A DNA stretch of 64,000 bases from Pseudoscleropodium purum (taxonomy: Eukaryota; Streptophyta; Bryopsida; Hypnales; Brachytheciaceae). The translations under genes were made by a program, and so were the position numbers. Of the stretch, positions 1-13,545 are shown in pieces. The notes under the pieces were generated by a model. It did not search any database and had not been told where the DNA came from. It was given only the letters and a program-made list of their open reading frames with translations. Position 1 is the first letter of the stretch. Every line of letters starts with the position of its first letter. The stretch covers positions 35,569,063-35,633,062 of the forward strand of contig OZ017795.1 of assembly GCA_963969395.1 (NCBI GenBank). Direction: 5' to 3'.

Positions 1-2102
1 TACCTAGAATGGGAATAGTAGTTCACCTTTTGTCACAAATTGTCTTGCTTGGTTGTTATGTGCAATGGCCTCAATTACAACAATACCAATGAACCATATC
101 TAGAATCACTTACAAGCTTTCCTTTCCTTTCTGCAATGTAAGTCTCTCCAATCTCCATCTAATCATCAAAACATTTTGTTAATAGAAGTCACAACCTTAT
201 GAGTGCATCAATTGATGTTATCCATCTAGAAATATTTGTAAGATAGTTGGAGGCTATTAATTTGAAATCTTTCTATTGAAGTTTGATGATAGTGGAGTTG
301 ATTACCTTTTTGTCACCTAGTCCAAGAATTAATTTGATCTTCCAAATGTGTGCTAATATGCAAATTTTTGTGCCATAGATTCAATATATCCTTTGATTCC
401 AACCTAAATTTTTTATGTTGTGTTTTTTTCACTCTTCTTCTTTTGATCCCGAAATGGATTAGAAAAAAACTCCAATACCTTAAAAGGGCTTTGGAATTGA
501 ATGAACATGTGAATTTCCAAAGTTGTAACTAATCTAATGGGATGTATTTCATTTGTTTCTCATTCAACTTTCAAAGTTCAATGAACTCATGATCAACTTC
601 CAACCTCTATATCTTATTTTATACCTCCCATGTTTGAATTGGTTAAAACATTGAATTTGTACATGTTTAAACTAGTCTAGAATAGTCGAATGTGTTGCAG
701 TGATTATAAAATACAAGCATTTGCAAGAAGTCAAATGAAAAACCCATCATGAAAAGAAAGTTGGAATTAAGGATATCTCTTTTATATGTCTTAGTATGAA
801 ACATGATTTCAAACTTGATTGTAATATATATTGTAGGGTGTTGTTTGGAGATTTTCATTGACAAAACATCTAACATTTTTTTCTTTTGTAGAGACCTTGA
901 GTTAAACATCATCTTAGGGGTGCTCAATAAAAGTTGAACTCTTGAATTATTGAGTACAAATTCCTCCTACAATTACTTTCAAGTAAAGATTGGCAATTGG
1001 CCACAACATTTCATAAAATAAATGTAATGTTAAGGAAGCACGCTACTCTTCTATCCTTTTCATAGTAGTGGTGCCACCAAAAAATCTTAATCACATCATT
1101 GATTGTATCCTAACTTATTAAGGAGTCATTTATTTTACCTTTGTAAGATTGACTACAATTGGTTTGAGTGTTTGATTAGAGGGAATTAATTAGTGGAACT
1201 TGAAACTACCTTTGTTGAGGAACATAGTTCAATGTAATAGACTTCAAGTTCACATTGTCTTATAAGCTAAAGAAATATTGATAATTGATTATAATGAACA
1301 GATTGCTAGAAAATCCATATTGTGTTGGTTCAATCAACTTATATAATGAGCATAGGAGATGTTTATGTCAACAAGATTTTCTTTGCTACTTGCCCAACTA
1401 TCTCAAGTCACCATCCATTGGAATATCACTGTCTTCTGGTACATCACTATCCCTTAGTAGAAATCCTATAGTTTCTACAATTTTTTGTAGTATCATTTTG
1501 AAGTGATTTCTATACAATTTTCTAAATAATTTTCTATTTACTCTTGTGAGTTGATATTTTGTATTTTGGATGATATAGGATCCCATACAAATTTCATTGG
1601 GATGATAAATGGAATCATATGCGAAATAATTTTTCTACTTGCGATATTTATAAGAGTGATCAAGACAAAGCTTACAAGACACAATTTGTCCAAGTTGGAA
1701 GAAAGATATAAACAAAGTTAGCAATAGTTCTTTTAGTAATGATAAGTTGAAGTTTTTGCATTGGATTGCTTTTGATGTAGGAAGTTGTCCACTTTTATTT
1801 CAATGCTTATTTGTCAATGTAGCAACACAAAGTAATGAATAATTTTCACTTAGCTTAGCCCATTTACTAATTCATGTTAGATGCATCAATAATATTGGAA
1901 TATATTTTTTGAATTCCATGGATAATTCTTTGCTTTCTATATTTTGTTGAACTTTTGTTTGTGCAAGGTCTACAAGATGCTCTCTAAAACTCCTACCTTA
2001 GAAGCATTTAATTTGCAAAGGGTTATCATTTTCATTCTTGCAAGTGTACATGACACTCGAGGGATATAATTCAAGTCTCTGGATTTTTACATATAAGTCA
2101 GA
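1..2102. other. AT-rich intergenic stretch, no gene recognised
   Basis: No sustained coding frame, RNA gene or clear repeat was recognised. The right end may hold decayed upstream exons of the kinase pseudogene that follows, but no frame could be followed with confidence. Confidence 0.5.
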
Positions 2103-3488
2103 GAATTCTTCAAGAGCACAAGGGAGGCTTGTAAGGATTTTCCAATCGACGAAGCAATGCTCTTGCTAGATGCAACCATTAGTATGTTGCAAAAGGGGCA
2201 AGTTCTTCTCATCAAGTACACAAAAGATGATAGGCATATAATCATGATGATTGGAGGGGTCAATCAAGGTTTTTTTGATGCAATTCATCTAGAATTGGAA
2301 GCATGCATTTAGTCGATTTGTAAATTTATTGAGGAGAAGATTCCACAAATGAAGTTGTTTCTTTTCATGAAGCGGGGATACTTAGGAATGCCTCTATTAT
2401 TGTTGGCTAAACATGATTGAGCAACTATTTCAGGGGAAGATGTTGATAGAATTAAGAAGGAGATGTTGGCCAAGGTCGAATCTACAAGAGAAGAAACCAA
2501 CAATACAAGAAGTCTTACAAAGGAGGCAAGATCTTCAAGGAATCTTTTGTTGGAAATAGCTTTTCAATCTCTCCAATATGAAAAACCAACATCTACAGTG
2601 TTAACAAAATTTGAAGAATTGCCTATTGTTTTGTGCATCAATCTATCCGATATTGAACTTGGTGAACTATTGGGGTTAGGAGGTACTATGGAGGTGCTAA
2701 AATGTTGATGGTTAGAGGTGAATTGTGCTACAAAGATTCTAAGATGTGGTGATGTGAACGATTTGAGAGCCGAAGTAGGGAAATTTGTGGAGCTCTGACA
2801 TTCCAACGTAGTGACTCTATTTGGATTTTCAATTGGTGAGGGGAGTCACAAGGGCCATCCAATGGTTATCATTGAGCTACTAAATGGTGACTTGAGCTTG
2901 TTGCAACATCAACTTAAATATAACTTGAGCAAAGTAGTGGATGTCATGCATAAAATAGCAACAAGAATGACCTATCTGCATAGTTGAGGGATTTTCTATA
3001 GAGATCCCAAATCCATGAATGTATTAGTGAACAATCTCAATGGTCTATTCAAGGTGAAAATTTCCAATTTCAATGTCTTACAACATATTCATCAAAATGC
3101 TACAAATCATGATACTAATGACTCAAATATTGATGTGATGAATACTAGGTCGTTCAATGGCAAGGTAGGTACTCCTATATGGATGGCACTAGAGTTTCCC
3201 ACATCTAGTGGTGATGGTAACAACATATACTTAGCTACAGCCAATGTCTACAATTTTTCCATGGTTTGCATTGAGATCTTGATGGGAAAAATGTCCTATA
3301 ACCAAAGCTTGGTGAAAATCAAAGATGTAAGAGCGTACATAGTAGATGAAGACAGAAGACCTATACTTCCATTGTTCTTATCGAGTGATCTCTAGGAGCT
3401 CATAGGTCAATGTTGGGATAAAGATACTAAACTTAGGCTAGATTTTCACCAAATTTGTACACGTTTGTAGAAGCTACAGCCCATTCTT
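2103..3488 (+). pseudogene. Decayed serine/threonine protein kinase (TKL-like) gene
   Basis: One reading frame can be followed without any frameshift for about 1.4 kb, broken by seven in-frame stops (2310 TAG, 2418 TGA, 2706 TGA, 2796 TGA, 2985 TGA, 3393 TAG, 3468 TAG). An N-terminal helical region of about 190 codons precedes a kinase-like domain. Kinase landmarks in order are a glycine-loop remnant (LGLGGTMEVLKC, about 2670-2705), the VAxK-like CATKIL (2724-2741), the catalytic-loop remnant YRDPKSMNVL (2997-3026), a DFG-equivalent degraded to SNF (about 3060), an activation-segment end ALEF in place of APE, and subdomain IX NVYNFSMVCIEI (about 3243-3278). Loss of DFG and APE together with the stops means no active kinase is encoded. 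The overall look is of a plant TKL/RLCK-type kinase with a non-receptor N-terminus; the subfamily is not certain. Upstream exons were not identified. Confidence 0.8.
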
Positions 3489-5702
3489 TGCCCTTACAAA
3501 AATGGGGATGGAAACTTGCATTATGCTTAGGAAAGCTTTGTAAACTTGATTGTTTCTTAGATGATTAATTATTTGACTTCTATAAAGCTAGAGAAATAGA
3601 GAAATCACAAGAAAAAGGATTATATTGAAACAACTATAAATGTCAATATATAGTGAGAAGTTGGATGCGATAATATATGAATAGTCTCTTTTTGGTGGTG
3701 GACTTTCTAGACTATGATGTTAACGGACTAGACCTCAAAGAAAAACTATGAATCCACGTGAGAGATGCTAAATTATCCGGCCATGCCAAAATGAGGTAAA
3801 ACTTACATTCCATTTCAATTTGCATATATTAGTAGCTTGGTATGCACTTTTTGGTTAACATCATGAATATTTTGCGAGCAAATTATGGAAGGTTTTGTAT
3901 GTCTCATAATGTAAGTGAAAGTTGCAATGCTACTAGAGTTGTCTTCCAAGTAAACCAAATGCAATGCTAATCTTTCTAACAATACACTTGATGGATGAAT
4001 TGATTTAATGGAAGAAATATTTCTAGAATTTTGGAAATTTCATGAAAAATCTATGGTACACTAGATCTGATTTTCACCATTTGCTTTGCACTTTGAAATA
4101 AAGGATAATAATTAATAGTGCTTGGATATCTTTCCTTCTTTCTTTCAAATGGTGCATCTAAAGATTTCTTTAGAACTTATAGAATGATATATTTGTGTAC
4201 TACATATATTAATGTGCATATTGTGCTTAAAATGTCAAATTGAAGAAATTGAAGATCTTCCATTACTTTGTGAACTTTCAAAACATTTGTTCTATAATGT
4301 CAATCCATATCTCTCCTAGATGTTAGATGTTTGTGTACATATATGTTGCCATTTTCTGAGCCAAAATTGTACCACTTGAACAAAATTGACATCTTAAACA
4401 ATACTCTTTCGAAAGGCTTTGAGGAGAATCCGACCATGTCCTTGTGTATTATTAAGAAAACCATTTTAAGCCAAATGTAGTTGATGCAATTCCTTGAATG
4501 CATAGAGATATGAACATTCAACAAACCCTTGCATCTACTACGGTTAAGTAACTACCCAATGCAAGCCCAAACAAAAAGATTGAAACATATTGTCAACCTT
4601 GTAGATCTTTAGTACTATACCAATATGAATTGAAGCATTTGCAAGCTAGCCACTAGCTAGTTCTAAGAGACGAGCTAAGAGACGATAAGCTTAGCCTAAT
4701 TGCACATATTCCATGTGAAAATCTTAGTTGTTTAGAATTATATTGCAAAAGTTATGGACAAAAAAATACCCCTCCCGACAAGGTTGGACACATCTTGCAT
4801 CCATCATTTTTTGTTAGTATATTCTCCCTTAAGTTAAAGCCCACTTTTGAAGGGAATTTAGTGTCATGCAAAATTATTACTAGCAATTACTACTACTTTA
4901 GAATGTATGATGACATTTGTGTCACTATACACCAAGATTTTAAATTTAGGATTTTAAAAATTTAAAATATAGGACAATTGATCCCATATTCGTATCCAGT
5001 ACTATATCCGAATTTGGTACCTATATTCAGTACATATTTGTATGTGGTATTGTATCCATATCCAATATTCATTTTGTATTTCATATTTGGATGGCTCAGA
5101 TTAAATCTCACAAGATCAACAACTTGTGATTTTTTGAAAAATCAACGACAATTTCGAGGGTAAGCATTTAAAAAAAATCTATGGCCTGTAATTTTTTTGA
5201 GAGAAGGAGGGGCAACTAATGCAAACCACAAGGGGCAGCCTCTTTTTAGTGGATAGTATCATGCAATGAATATCTTCATTTGCTTAATTTCTGAGACTCT
5301 ATTAAATCTTAAATGGTTTTGGGACATCTAATATGAAGTATCAGATTTATTTTTTTGAGATGAAAAATCAACCAAAATTTTAGGGAATATAATTTTTACA
5401 AAGACCCAACAACTGATGAAAATTTTATGGGTTTTGTTTAGTTTTGACTTTTAATTCAAGCAAATGGAATAAATATTCTTTTGCTTTGAAAATATGCATA
5501 CTTATTTCTTACTCGAGGCTTTATTGAAATCTAAAGTCTTTAGATCTTTTTACAAAGTAGAATTTCAATTATGGGGCTCAAAAGCTTGAAAAAGTTACAT
5601 TGTCAAAAACAAGATCCTACAATCACAAATTCTAAAAAATAGATTAATTTTGATTTTAAAATGCAATAAGGTCATTCCACCTAAAAAGTCTTTGCATTTT
5701 TT

Positions 5703-5821
5703 CACTACTAGAAAATTCAATTTTTATGTTGTTTTGGTTGCATTGATCCGGTCAATGATCTGTTGATTTTGACAAAAATTTGTTCATTTCATTGACAAAA
5801 AAGCTGAATTTTCTAGTAGTA
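5703..5821. mobile_element. CACTA-type MITE, 119 bp
   Basis: The left end reads CACTACTAGAAAATTCA and the right end reads TGAATTTTCTAGTAGTA, an inverted repeat of 16 matching bases whose outermost base differs (C versus T after reverse complement, as a C-to-T change would give). It is flanked by a 3-bp TTT duplication (5700-5702 and 5822-5824), the size expected for CACTA (En/Spm) transposons. The interior has no coding capacity. A roughly 30-bp direct repeat of host sequence (about 5630-5660 and 5830-5865) flanks it at a small distance. TTT is a weak duplication in AT-rich DNA, so the family call rests mostly on the CACTA termini. Confidence 0.65.
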
Positions 5822-8800
5822 TTTTGAATTCCAAATTCTAAAAAGTAGATTAATTTTGATTTAATAAAATTAGTTTTTTCTATTATTATCTAACTTGGCA
5901 ATCATTGTACCATGTCAAGCAACTATTGTGGCCAAGTTCCCACAATTTGGGAACCAGAAGGAACTCACAACCCTCTAGAAAAATTGCAAAACATCTAATG
6001 TTCTAAGTTTAGAATTTGTGCACAATAATAACATGTATTTGTGTACTTAAGATAAACCAATCCATGGCAAGCAAACTGCCCAATGCAAATACTTAGGAAA
6101 TGACCCATTACAATCTTACATCAAGTCATGACAAAAAAGTTGCAATAAATGAGACTTGACATAATTAGGTTGAGTTAGTGACCACAACTAATGCCTTAGG
6201 TTCAATGGTGGACTTATTCTAAGTGACTAAAATAGGAACTTCCACCTTTCTAGTATAAATTCATTAGAAGAAGTGACTTTTTAATTCCTTCATGTCATGG
6301 CCATATTAGAAAATATTGTGACTACTTTAGGTGGTAAAATGACCATTGAGGGTGCACTTTTGGTGGTTTGAGGTAGTCTAGAGATTCTTTTGGATCAATT
6401 GGGCGGCACAATTCAAAAATTCATAATAAATTGTCAAATTTGTACTTTGTTAAAGAAAATTTAACTACTCTTTTCATTTTTTACATTTATCTTCTTATAA
6501 AAAAAATTTAAAAATTTCAATAATGTCAACAAGGCAAATTAGTCATTTTGCATATCATAGGCTAGTTTACCTTACATACTTATCTCATTTATTTCTTATT
6601 TCTTATTTTGAAGCATCCATCTATATTAGTTGAATACATGAAATTTTCTAAAACAAATTTAACGTAGACAAGTCTATTACCACAATGATGAGGCTTGAAT
6701 CTAAATATCTTGGAGCCAACTCCAACAAAGGCACATATTTTAGAGACATGTGCACTTTTTTCATGAATCAAAACCAAGTAGAATTATAATTTTTGATTAA
6801 TAATTACAATTTATGTAAATTTTTTAAGTGGTCTTCCTTGATACTATAAAATCATTCATAGAGCAAAATCATAAACATCCTATAAACAAACCATAACTAC
6901 TCTTCTATGTATTTAATGGAAATAAAGTATTCACCATTAAAGGATCAACATGTTACCCCTTGTTGGCATTAATGCAATGATTTTATCATTAAATAAACAA
7001 ATTTGGATGAGTTTTGGGATGGAATTGGGGCCAAAAGTAGGATGATATAATTAGATAGCTACTAGAAATGAGTTGGCTTATCTTATGGCATTCAAGCTTT
7101 AAATGAATCAAGAGACTAATGGTTGGAGAGAACTGTCAATTACTTCATTGTTATTTGGTAGAGTTGGGAAAACAACCATATGCATTGTTCTTCCGAAAAA
7201 ATTCAATTTGAAAACATTGAAGAAAAAAACCAATGAAAAAATTTACAAAATCTCAATAATACCAAAAAATAAAGAAAAAAATGGATTTGGTACTTGAAAA
7301 AATGTTTCTACGTGGGACTATTTAAGGAAAATATTTGGTAAAACTCAAAAAAATATCCCAAATGTTGTGGGAGATTATAAGCAACTACAATGTCACATTG
7401 TAATATTTGTGGGATGGTTATTTTCTCACAATGTGGACAAGGGTTGGATAGTGTAATTTGGGCAACCTAAATACGAGATTGGGTAGCTTAATCCCTAAAT
7501 GCCAAAGCCTTTTCAAGTGTGTTTTGACTATGAAAAAAGAACATGGGCTTATAGTTATCCCCAATGAAGCAAATTGTTTTTGTTTTTTCAAAATCTAAAC
7601 ACATAGATGCTTAAAGAGCTTGCTTATTAGAATGCATACCAATTTTAAGTGAATAATTGTATATGAGTTGTGACATTATAACAAGAAAAATGTAAGCTTT
7701 TTGTTTTTAGTATGTTGCCGCTTTCGACAATGTTTAAGAAATTTGCACAAAAAAGTTTTTTGGAATTAGAGGTGATATGAACAACTACAAAAATGTGTTA
7801 GCACACTAAAATGAACTTTCAAAAAATTTAATTTCACATGAAAAGCTATTAAATTCATTACACAATTCACCTTGCAATTGTTGAGATGCAATTTCTTTTA
7901 TAAGTATAAATCACATATAATTCCAAGTCAACACTAGCATGTTTAAATTTTCAATTGTGAAAATCATGAAAACACTTTATTCTTTCCATTGGGACCATTT
8001 TCAAAGCAAATGGACAAGTACAAGTTTTTACATGTCAAATCAAGTGAAATTGACAAACTATGCTCAAAGTTGGAAAATGAAGTAAAATTAGTAAGCTTTT
8101 CTATTCCTCTAATGGACATATATAGCTTTGGAGACCTCTCAACAATCAAATATGTACCTTTTTCAGTAAAAAATGAAGGTTTCAATAGTTAACCTTCAAA
8201 ATTGACCCCAAATTTTTTTTGAATGGTCAAAGCAATTTAACTACTGACACCATAATGAGCTTGAAACTTTAGATTGACCAAATACAGTTGCTCAAATATT
8301 TAGGAGTTAACCAATCCCAAAGAATTTTATAAGATTTTTTTGTTTGCTACTACTTTGACATTTTTTACATCCTTTTTGACACTCATTTCAACATTCTTTG
8401 TGATGTATCAAGTTTGATATTTTTTGACACTTCATTCCACCTCAAATTGTCAAAAGTGAGATTATTTTCAACATTTTTTGTAACATCTTTCATATTTGAA
8501 ACATCTACTTTTGGTAGTGTGAGATTTACTTGATCATTTTGACATAATTCAAAAGATGATTATAGGGACAATAGAAACATAACATGGTAAAAATTCTTTG
8601 GCCTAAAAATTGTAGCTACCTATCTAGAAATTTTTAATAATTTTGAAAAATATATTTATCTAAAACATTTAATTTATTCTTTTCTATATGCTATGTATCA
8701 TATGTTCACTATCCACTCATAAACATTTGCCCAACCATTTCAGAAAAGGAGCTCACCAAGGTTATAATATATTAAAATTAAAATTCCAACAATATAGGAA

Positions 8801-8824
8801 GGGACCAAATGGACATATACATTT

Positions 8825-8888
<64 letters not shown>
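8825..8888. repeat. Compound microsatellite (AC)n(AT)n
   Basis: About 7 AC units run into about 25 AT units. Apparent tyrosine/isoleucine-rich open frames across it on both strands are artefacts of the repeat. Confidence 0.95.
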
Positions 8889-8891
<3 letters not shown>

Positions 8892-10565
8892 AATCTAAAC
8901 ATATATACAAATGCATTTGCAAGTATGTATATGTATACAATTATTGACAAAGATGCATACTATCTCATATCTTTTGTTGACTTCTAAAGACCTAAGGATT
9001 TTGGATGAATCACAAATGTGTTACAAATTATAAGTTACATAACTTTTTTGAAGTTTGCATCAAAGAAGACAATGTGGAACATAAAGAGTAGAAAGTATTT
9101 GTCTTGTTAAAATTTCAAAATTATTTGAAGATTTAACTTCAAAAATTCACCAAAACTATAATTTCTATCTTTAATATTTTAATTTTTTTCTATTGATTAA
9201 AATTTTAATTTCAATTGATTAGCAAAAAAAGATGAAAAGATTTAATAATGAAAACATCATCACTTTCTTCAAATAATAAACTTTCCAACACTAGGCAAAT
9301 TATGCTAAATACTTTGTACTTTTTTCTTTACAGTTTTATTTGACTATAACAATCTTAGTTTTGGATACAAAAATGAAAAGTCAACCTAATGTGTTTTGCA
9401 AAAAGAATATAAATCTTTGAAGAAAAAGATTGTCTTTCAACCCAAAAATGTTGCCTAATCTATTTTGCATTTGAATTTTGGAATTTTGGAAAGATAATTT
9501 TTAAAAAAAAGATCAGAGTGCCTAGCTTCAATATTATTAATTAAGACTTTGGCACATTAAGTGACTATCCACTCAAAAATATGACACAAGTGTACAGTAC
9601 ATATGTGTCATATGTCTACTACCTTCTCCATGACTTTTTTGTTTTCATATGCTCTCTATTCATTCTAATGTGCAATGTAAATGCTAACATGACAAAACTT
9701 GAGAAGTTATTAGGGATATTTGTTCTAAATGTTAGTATTACTATACCAATTTATGGCTTGCTCTTTAACCTTTTGGGGCAACTTCTTCATGATTCTTGAA
9801 AAAAGAATCTCATTCTTTTATTAAGCACCTTGATGTTCTTAAGCAACCATATCTTTTTCAATATATAAATCCTACCATTTTTTCTTCCAATCCCAATACC
9901 ATGTAACAATGGAGGTTAGTTTATCATTCTTAATTTTTTTTTAATATCCATTCTAAGATGCAAATGTATTCAATAGAAAGGAAAGAGTGAAGAAATTAAG
10001 GCCTAAATTAGATATTTTAAAATTTGAATACTATAAATAGCACTTTTAGTTTGTTGAAATCAGATTTTGATTTTGAAAATTAACCAACTACTTTTATTTG
10101 GCTTCTAATTTATTCATGTGAGTAAATTTCATTTTTGGATGCAAAATTTTGGAATGAGTTTTTTGAGGATATAATTTTGTACTTATAAGTACTTTTTGAT
10201 GCATTTCAACTATTTTTTGAAGGATTTGGAGTCAATAAATTAATTTCTATAATTGTTAAAAGACTAGTCAAGGATTGCCAATTGGAAAAAAAATTCCATT
10301 TGAAGGTTATAGATAGAAGTTTTACTACCACTTGAGATCCATGTTGATAATTTTATGTCTATCTACATGTAATTATATGTGTCTATGTATACGACTATAC
10401 ATATATGCATATGTAATTTTATTCATCCCTATTAATTTTATTCTTTCCATTTACTAATGCTTTTAATACAACAATTTTCCATTCAAAATGTAGAACAAGT
10501 TAACTTTAAAATTTTGGTGAATTTATTCTAAGTTTGAATATTTTACTCTTTGTAGAGTGATCATG

Positions 10566-10644
10566 GCACTAAACTACAATGTTATAGTTCCATGCACTAT
10601 TTGTTTTGAAGCACTGAGCTACAATGTCATAGCTTCATGCACTC
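10566..10644. repeat. Two-copy local duplication, 45-bp spacing
   Basis: A roughly 33-bp segment beginning GCACT and ending CATGCACT (10566-10598) recurs at 10611-10643 with about 80% identity. It is a simple degenerate tandem duplication with no evident function. Confidence 0.6.
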
Positions 10645-11578
10645 CAAAACCGCTTATTATGTTAGTGACTAGACTAAAAATGCAAAGAAAACTTAAAGGT
10701 TCGAGGTACTAATTAAATGGTCATAAAGCCCTATGAAATTAATTAGCTCACTATTTGGTTATAAACATGAAAAAAAACACTAAAATTAAACATACATGTC
10801 TACTTTTTCCTCTCATCACACTTAAAGTAGATTGCTCATAAGATGTATCTTTAATCACTAGATTTTCAACAAGGTAGCACATTACAAATCATTTTTTAGT
10901 AAATTATTATTATTTTTTAATTCTTGAAAGATGAGAAGAAAGGCTTTATATATAATCCACATGGATTTATACTTTTTGAACTTTCATTGGAGTAGTTATG
11001 AATTTTTGAAGTGAAATTGGAGGGTGCTCCACAAGTGTTTTTTCATCTTGAATTGTTCATTTTGTATACCTAATCTTTTTAAATATTTATCTTTGTTTAG
11101 GGATGCTTGTAGAAGGACAATTTTAGCATGCCAAAGTGCTCCCACCCAAAACAAAAAACTTAACTATAGAACACCTCATTAGTTGTTTTATAATGTTCAT
11201 TGTTAACCAACCTAAACCATTTATCTTTGATGATTGGGATAATCCCTCCTTTGATTCATAGATTGGGAGGGATTTTGGTTTAATTTGCAAAGAGTTATTG
11301 ATTGATTGAGAAGTTGCAAGGACTCATTGGTTGGTTCCTTGCTTTGGGGTGGAGAAAAAGGGATTCAAGCTTTGGTTAATAATGTCATGTTGTTGTCTGA
11401 TGGATTACTTTTGAAGCTTGTATTTGATAGAGAACTGAAAATATTCATCCAAACTTATTGTGTAAGTTCTTTGAGTTGTATTCAACAAAGGAGTTTGAAA
11501 ATGAGGCCTATAATTGCATTTTGACACATTCTATTAGAGATGCTAGAGAAGTGGCACCTTCTTTTAAATGAGAGTAGT

Positions 11579-11811
11579 GATTAAACCCTAAATACTCCGA
11601 CATCCAAAATTTGGGTGATGAACAAAGAGGATCCCATGATATTTTCTTACCATATAACTCTTCATTCATCCAAACCAATGCTTGACTTTAGAGAATCACA
11701 CTATATACACAATGAATTTGATGAAATTGAGGCAAATAACATATATTCATAAAAATAAAAGAAAAAATATGCAAAAATTCAAAAAAGGACTGAGGCGTTA
11801 AGGGGTTAATC
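11579..11811 (-). mobile_element. 233-bp MITE-like element, copy 1
   Basis: The outer ends form an imperfect inverted repeat: GATTAAACCCTAAATACTCC on the left, and the right end read backwards gives GATTAACCCCTTAACGCCTC. The reverse complement of the whole segment matches 44655-44887 along its length with patchy identity (for example the shared TTAACCCCTTAACGCCTCA end, an interior GATGAATGAA-type segment and CTCTGTTCATC-like sequence near the far end). Both copies measure exactly 233 bp. There is no coding capacity and no clear target-site duplication. Confidence 0.55.
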
Positions 11812-13545
11812 ATTAAAGTGTAAGCTAACTTATTTTGGCCAATAGTTGCACATGCCTTTGTCATCTTCAATACCTGGACACTGACACCACATTCTCCCTT
11901 TTACTACAGTCACAAATATTTCAGAGAGGGTTGGCAGAGTACGGCGACAGGCTCGTTTTTCCAGGGAATAGGAAATCACTGCCCTGCAATTGCATTCTGA
12001 CAATCGATAGCGTGACTTTGGAGGCCTTGGCCATGAGAAGGATAGGTGCCGGAGCCCCAAACGACTGATTCACTGCCAGTCTATCGACGATTCACTGATC
12101 GATCTTTGACTTCCTAGCCATCTGCAAGCTGAGCCTCGTGGTAAGATTATCGTTTGCAACATAAGTCTTAACATCATCAGCCTTAACTTAAGTACACTAA
12201 TATAACAAGTGACGCTACTTTACCAACGTCACACTATTTTGGACTAGTGTGGGTTGAGGTTGAAATATTACTGTATTCTGCCAATTTCTACGGTGACTCT
12301 AATTTTTTAGGTGCCACTAATTCCTCCTCACTCGTAGGACAAATCAGTGTCTCGCACTCGTCGACCCTGCTGCAAGCACCAGCCACCATCATCACACCTC
12401 TTCCACATATTTAGTTCATAATTTCTCTATAGGTGCTAAGCTAATATAATATATACTTAAGGAGTGCCCCGGGCGGCCTCTACTCATTACCTCGCAGACA
12501 CAGATATTTAGCCACAAGTTCACAACCGGCATACAGCTCGCTATTTAGATAATTCCAGTACGTACTAGCTATACCAACTAACCTCCATCACCAACCGCAC
12601 TAATTACCGTAACTCGATGGGTGATTGGGAATAGCGGCCAAGCGTGGATTGACAGAGTACTTGCAACTACAGGTCTCCTAAAGTGCAGCTGTGAAGATCA
12701 ACTGTAACTTAGGTTTTTGGCAATAGAATTTCGTTTCATTTGTCTCAAGAAAAGAAAAAGATCAACAGTAGGTTAACTTAACAGTAAGCTCCCCAAGCCA
12801 GTGATCAACTGACCAGTCACTAAGAAATCTGGCGCTGGTTGGGTGGATTGGTCCACATTGTCAACACAGATCATAACTTCACTCGGAGATCGATCGAGCT
12901 GGCTCAGCTTTAAATTACTCCGATCCGTATATGTATATGTAGAGCACCTGGTCGAATGTTCAACTTCGCCTTGCAACTGACCCCACTCGTTGTTCTGCCC
13001 GTTGTTCCAAAAGACGGGCTCAGTCTCGCTACGAGGGGCAAAATCCGTGGAGCGAGCCAGCTGCACAACTGGAGGATGTTTCATATTAACATTGTGAATT
13101 CTGGAAAAGAGAAGGTACAGTACACAAGTGATCATGCTCAAGGTGATTGTCAATCTTTGGTACGTGCTTCCATGAGTGTGGGTTCCTGAAGCAGGATATC
13201 AATTTTTGTAATCTTGGAATGTGCCAACATAATTGCGCGTTAACCAGTCTCTAATTCCAGAAAATAGCAAATTTCAGTGAAAGTGGCCGGCACAATGGCA
13301 AATTTCAGTGAAAATTGGAATAGTTTCAGTCTCTCGAAGCCTAGCTCAGATCCGTACCCGTCTTAGTTGCTGAGCTCCGGGCACTTGAGTTTCACAGCTT
13401 TGTCACTATGAACCACGCCATTGATCACTTTGCGTTTGGCTATGGCGGAGTCAGTGAGCATGCCGTGTGCAGGTTGATGTAACCAGGTCTGGGAGACGAC
13501 TAACTTCATCGATAGTGTCCTAGCGATCGAGACATTGGTTTAGCC
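11812..13545. other. Higher-GC upstream region of the 13.5-kb gene
   Basis: Base composition rises sharply at about 11.83 kb. The stretch probably holds promoter and 5' UTR sequence of the gene starting at 13546, but no TATA box or transcription start could be fixed. A dispersed motif (TTTCGTTTCATTTGT followed by A-rich sequence) lies at 12726-12760 and recurs elsewhere in the window. Open frames of 70-126 codons on both strands show no recognisable domain. Confidence 0.4.

Larger units (their letters stand above)
3489..11578. other. Long AT-rich intergenic stretch with small repeats
   Basis: No gene was recognised. Short open frames are scattered and lack domain signatures. The stretch contains a CACTA-like MITE at 5703-5821, an (AC)n(AT)n microsatellite at 8825-8888 and a small local duplication near 10.6 kb, listed separately. 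Confidence 0.5.

Noticed and set aside
2103..3488. U-to-C RNA editing rescuing the stop codons, as in hornwort or fern organelles
   Set aside because: The content is nuclear (kinase, spliced genes, LINEs); such editing is known for organelle transcripts. Loss of DFG and APE also argues for a dead gene.
8688..8987. Open frames on both strands rich in Tyr-Ile or His-Thr
   Set aside because: They are translations of the AC/AT microsatellite.
12773..13153. 126-codon minus-strand open frame
   Set aside because: No domain, no homologous partner in the window, and it lies in the probable promoter of the 13.5-kb gene.
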